The notes under the pieces were generated by a model that worked only from the letters and a program-made list of their open reading frames with translations, had not been told where the DNA came from and made no database searches. The translations under genes and the position numbers were made by a program. DNA of 64,000 bases from Halorubrum salsamenti (GTDB taxonomy: Archaea; Halobacteriota; Halobacteria; Halobacteriales; Haloferacaceae): NCBI RefSeq assembly GCF_007671685.1, contig NZ_VCNL01000005.1, forward strand, positions 1 through 64,000, written 5' to 3'. Below, in pieces: positions 61,993 to 64,000 of the stretch. Position 1 is the stretch's first letter, and the number at the start of each line of letters is the position of its first letter.

Positions 61993-64000
61993 TTACGATC
62001 CGCTGGACTCGCTCCGGTTTCCATGCGGCGGATCTTCTCGCAGTCGGAGCGTCCGCTTCTCTCGGATGTCACGAGAGGAACTCCCCACCTGCACCACGTA
62101 TTCGCCACCCGTCACGGCCCAGTCACTCTCATCGGGACTCCAGTATCTGAAGCTCTCCTCTTTGAGGTCGATCTTAGCGGTCTTGGTCTCGCCTGCGGAA
62201 ATCTCGAGCTTTTCGACACCTTTCAGCTCCTTTGGCGGCCGTTCGATTGCCGGATCGACGTCGCTGAGGTACACCTGCACGGCTTCTGCTCCATCTGTTT
62301 CGCCCGTATTCGTCACCTCAACACTCACCGTCACACCCTCTTCGGGTGTCGTCGAGGCCTTCGAGAGCTTGACGCGACCGTATTCGAAGGTGGTGTAGGA
62401 TTCCCCGTGTCCAAACGGGAACATCGGCTCGATATCCGCTTCGTCGAAGTGGCGGTAGCCGACGAAGACGTCTTCGTCGTAGTACACGTTGCCCTCCACA
62501 CCCGGATAGCCACGTGCACTGTCAGGGAGCGTGTCAACCTCCTGTGGAAGATAGTCTTCGACAGATTCGGCGAATGTCACGGGAGCTTTCCCCGACGGAT
62601 TCGCGTTTCCGACGAGGAGATCACCGAGCGCACGGCCTCCCTCTTGTCCGGGGAACCACAGCTGCATGATCGCCGGAACGTCATTGACCCACGGCATTGC
62701 CACGGCGGAGGTCGCATTCACTAAGACCGCCGTATCATCGTTCGACTCGATGACGCTCTCGATGAGCGCATCCTGGTTGTCCGGAAGCGCGTACTGTTTT
62801 CGGTCGTCACCGTAGTCGGTGTACGTCCGGGTCAAGACGACGGCGATGTCGGCGTTCGCAGCCGCCTCGGCCGCCTCCCGGATGCCAGTGGGCGGATTCC
62901 ACTCCAAACGGACGGGACCCCCACCGCTCACTTCGACAGCGATCTCGTAGGATTCCCCGGCTGTCAGCGACACTGAGGACACCTCGGTATCAGGGCCTCC
63001 GAACCCTCCCCCCTCCGTGTAGACGACTCGCTCTCCGTCCACGGAGACGGTTCCAGAGCCGCCGCTCGTGAGCGAGATACCGTGGGCCCCCGTGGTACTC
63101 GGCGTGATCTCACCCGTCCACGTAATTGAGATCGCATCCCCCTCATAGTCGATTTCGGAGACGGTACCGGTCTCAATCGGCTCTCCGCTGAAGTCCGCTT
63201 CGTCATAGGACTCGTAGCTGAACCCGTCGTCAGCGGTCACTAATTCGGTGCGGTCCGACGATACCGTCGTGATCGCAGTGTCGTCGTCGGTGACGGCTTC
63301 GAGTCCCTCCACCGGCGAGATTCGCCGGCTCTCGTTAATTCCGTCACTCCCGCCGATGTCCTCTTTAAATTCCGTTGGAGCCGGTCCGACAAGCGCGATC
63401 TCGTCTATCTCGCCGGTATCGAGTGGTAACAGGCCATCGTTCTTCAGGAGTACCGTCCCTTCTCTGGCCATCTGTTCTGCGATGGCGAAGTGACCTTCCG
63501 TGTTTCGAGCCGGCTCACTTCCGATCCGGTCTCCCGAGAGTGCTCCGATCTCTTTTTGTGAGCGAAGGGTCCTAGCGACCATCTCATCAACGACGCCCTC
63601 TCTCAGATCATCGTTCTCCACCGCTTCCCGGAGATTCTCACCGAGGTACTCCGGCTCGTCTCCGACTAGCTCGACGTCGAGCCCGTTGACCGCTGAACGC
63701 ACGCCGCTGTGGGTCCCACCGTAATCCGAGATCACGTATCCGTCGAATCCCCATTCGCCTTTCAAGATATCATCGAGCAGATCTTCGTGTTCGGCCGCAT
63801 ACGTGCCGTTAATCCGATTGTACGCGGTCATTATCGCCCCTGCACCTCCCTCGACGACCCCCGCTCTGAACGGCGGAAGGTAGATCTCTCGGAGTGCCCG
63901 CTCGCTCACCACGACGTTGTGTTCCGAGGTCGAATAGTAGTCTTCGACATCCCCGGTGGTTCGGGTTTGATTGTACGCACAGTAGTGTTTCAGAGTCGCG
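61993..64000 (-). CDS. GH3 beta-glycosidase with inserted PA14 domain (5' end outside window)
   Basis: A glycoside hydrolase family 3 protein that continues beyond the window; its reading frame is open to 64000 without a start. The visible start ATLKHYCAYNQTR and SERALREIYLPPF belong to the GH3 barrel; the nucleophile Asp lies in GYVISDYGGTHSGV. After the alpha/beta sandwich begins (TVLLKNDGLLPL), a PA14-like carbohydrate-binding domain is inserted (TVSEIDYEGDAISITWTGEI to VRLEWNPPTG), then the sandwich resumes and a fibronectin-III-like C-terminal domain follows. PA14-GH3 enzymes cleave beta-glucosides or related chains. No signal peptide can be checked. It is the upstream gene on the strand to the sugar importer and likely releases its substrate. 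Confidence 0.88.
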   Translation of the reverse strand, partial: ATLKHYCAYNQTRTTGDVEDYYSTSEHNVVVSERALREIYLPPFRAGVVEGGAGAIMTAYNRINGTYAAEHEDLLDDILKGEWGFDGYVISDYGGTHSGVRSAVNGLDVELVGDEPEYLGENLREAVENDDLREGVVDEMVARTLRSQKEIGALSGDRIGSEPARNTEGHFAIAEQMAREGTVLLKNDGLLPLDTGEIDEIALVGPAPTEFKEDIGGSDGINESRRISPVEGLEAVTDDDTAITTVSSDRTELVTADDGFSYESYDEADFSGEPIETGTVSEIDYEGDAISITWTGEITPSTTGAHGISLTSGGSGTVSVDGERVVYTEGGGFGGPDTEVSSVSLTAGESYEIAVEVSGGGPVRLEWNPPTGIREAAEAAANADIAVVLTRTYTDYGDDRKQYALPDNQDALIESVIESNDDTAVLVNATSAVAMPWVNDVPAIMQLWFPGQEGGRALGDLLVGNANPSGKAPVTFAESVEDYLPQEVDTLPDSARGYPGVEGNVYYDEDVFVGYRHFDEADIEPMFPFGHGESYTTFEYGRVKLSKASTTPEEGVTVSVEVTNTGETDGAEAVQVYLSDVDPAIERPPKELKGVEKLEISAGETKTAKIDLKEESFRYWSPDESDWAVTGGEYVVQVGSSSRDIREKRTLRLREDPPHGNRSESSGS

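Overview
The window is chromosomal DNA of an extremely halophilic archaeon (class Halobacteria; genus not determined). It is GC-rich with acidic Asp/Glu-rich proteins. Tat-type twin-arginine lipoprotein signals, a Bat-type HTH_10 regulator, a tiny rubrerythrin-like zinc ribbon and AT-rich TATA boxes about 25-30 nt before leaderless start codons all fit. Base composition drifts from very GC-rich on the left to noticeably more AT-rich after about 54 kb. I saw no rRNA, tRNA or CRISPR array.

0-7.4 kb: a PAS histidine kinase beside a stray IS200/IS605-type end, then a sugar-acid group (galactonate dehydratase, KDPG/KDPGal aldolase, SMP-30 lactonase) as expected for a DeLey-Doudoroff or Entner-Doudoroff branch, then a tungsten-type aldehyde ferredoxin oxidoreductase.

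7.8-26.9 kb: a CoA-thioester island. It holds crotonases, 3-hydroxyacyl-CoA dehydrogenase, aldehyde dehydrogenase, acyl-CoA dehydrogenase, an SCP2-type thiolase coupled to an HMG-CoA-synthase-like/DUF35 fusion, an enantioselective-type amidase, and a LivKHMGF ABC importer.

27.0-31.3 kb: a two-protein membrane transporter (DUF5058 plus partner) followed immediately by an AbgA-like M20 amidohydrolase, then a halophile-specific regulator. 31.3-32.9 kb: an IS1341-type (tnpB-only) IS200/IS605 element with a 45-aa divergent accessory gene.

33.0-47.7 kb: an aromatic-acid island. It contains a second amidase, an aryl-CoA-ligase-like enzyme, a lone plant-type ferredoxin, a phenylacetyl-CoA-epoxidase-like operon (paaA, PaaD N-part, paaB, paaC, PaaD C-part), a crotonase, and a divergent operon of an unknown small protein, two UbiD-family proteins (one lacking the catalytic motif) and a metallo-hydrolase. 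MaoC and hotdog thioester enzymes follow. Together with the island at 8-17 kb these could take an aromatic amide or acid through CoA activation, ring epoxidation, ring opening and beta-oxidation; this pathway is inference.

47.7-57 kb: a decayed IS6-type transposase, a BASS transporter, a solo IS200/IS605 right end, a zinc ribbon/glutamate dehydrogenase operon, a large Bat-type sensor-regulator, a small lipoprotein and an enolase-superfamily dehydratase separated by AT-rich spacers. 57-64 kb: a sugar ABC transporter (ATPase, two permeases, binding lipoprotein) with a PA14-containing GH3 glycosidase that runs off the window.

Several perfect inverted repeats sit in promoter or spacer DNA. The most notable is TTACA-N10-TGTAA, found three times.
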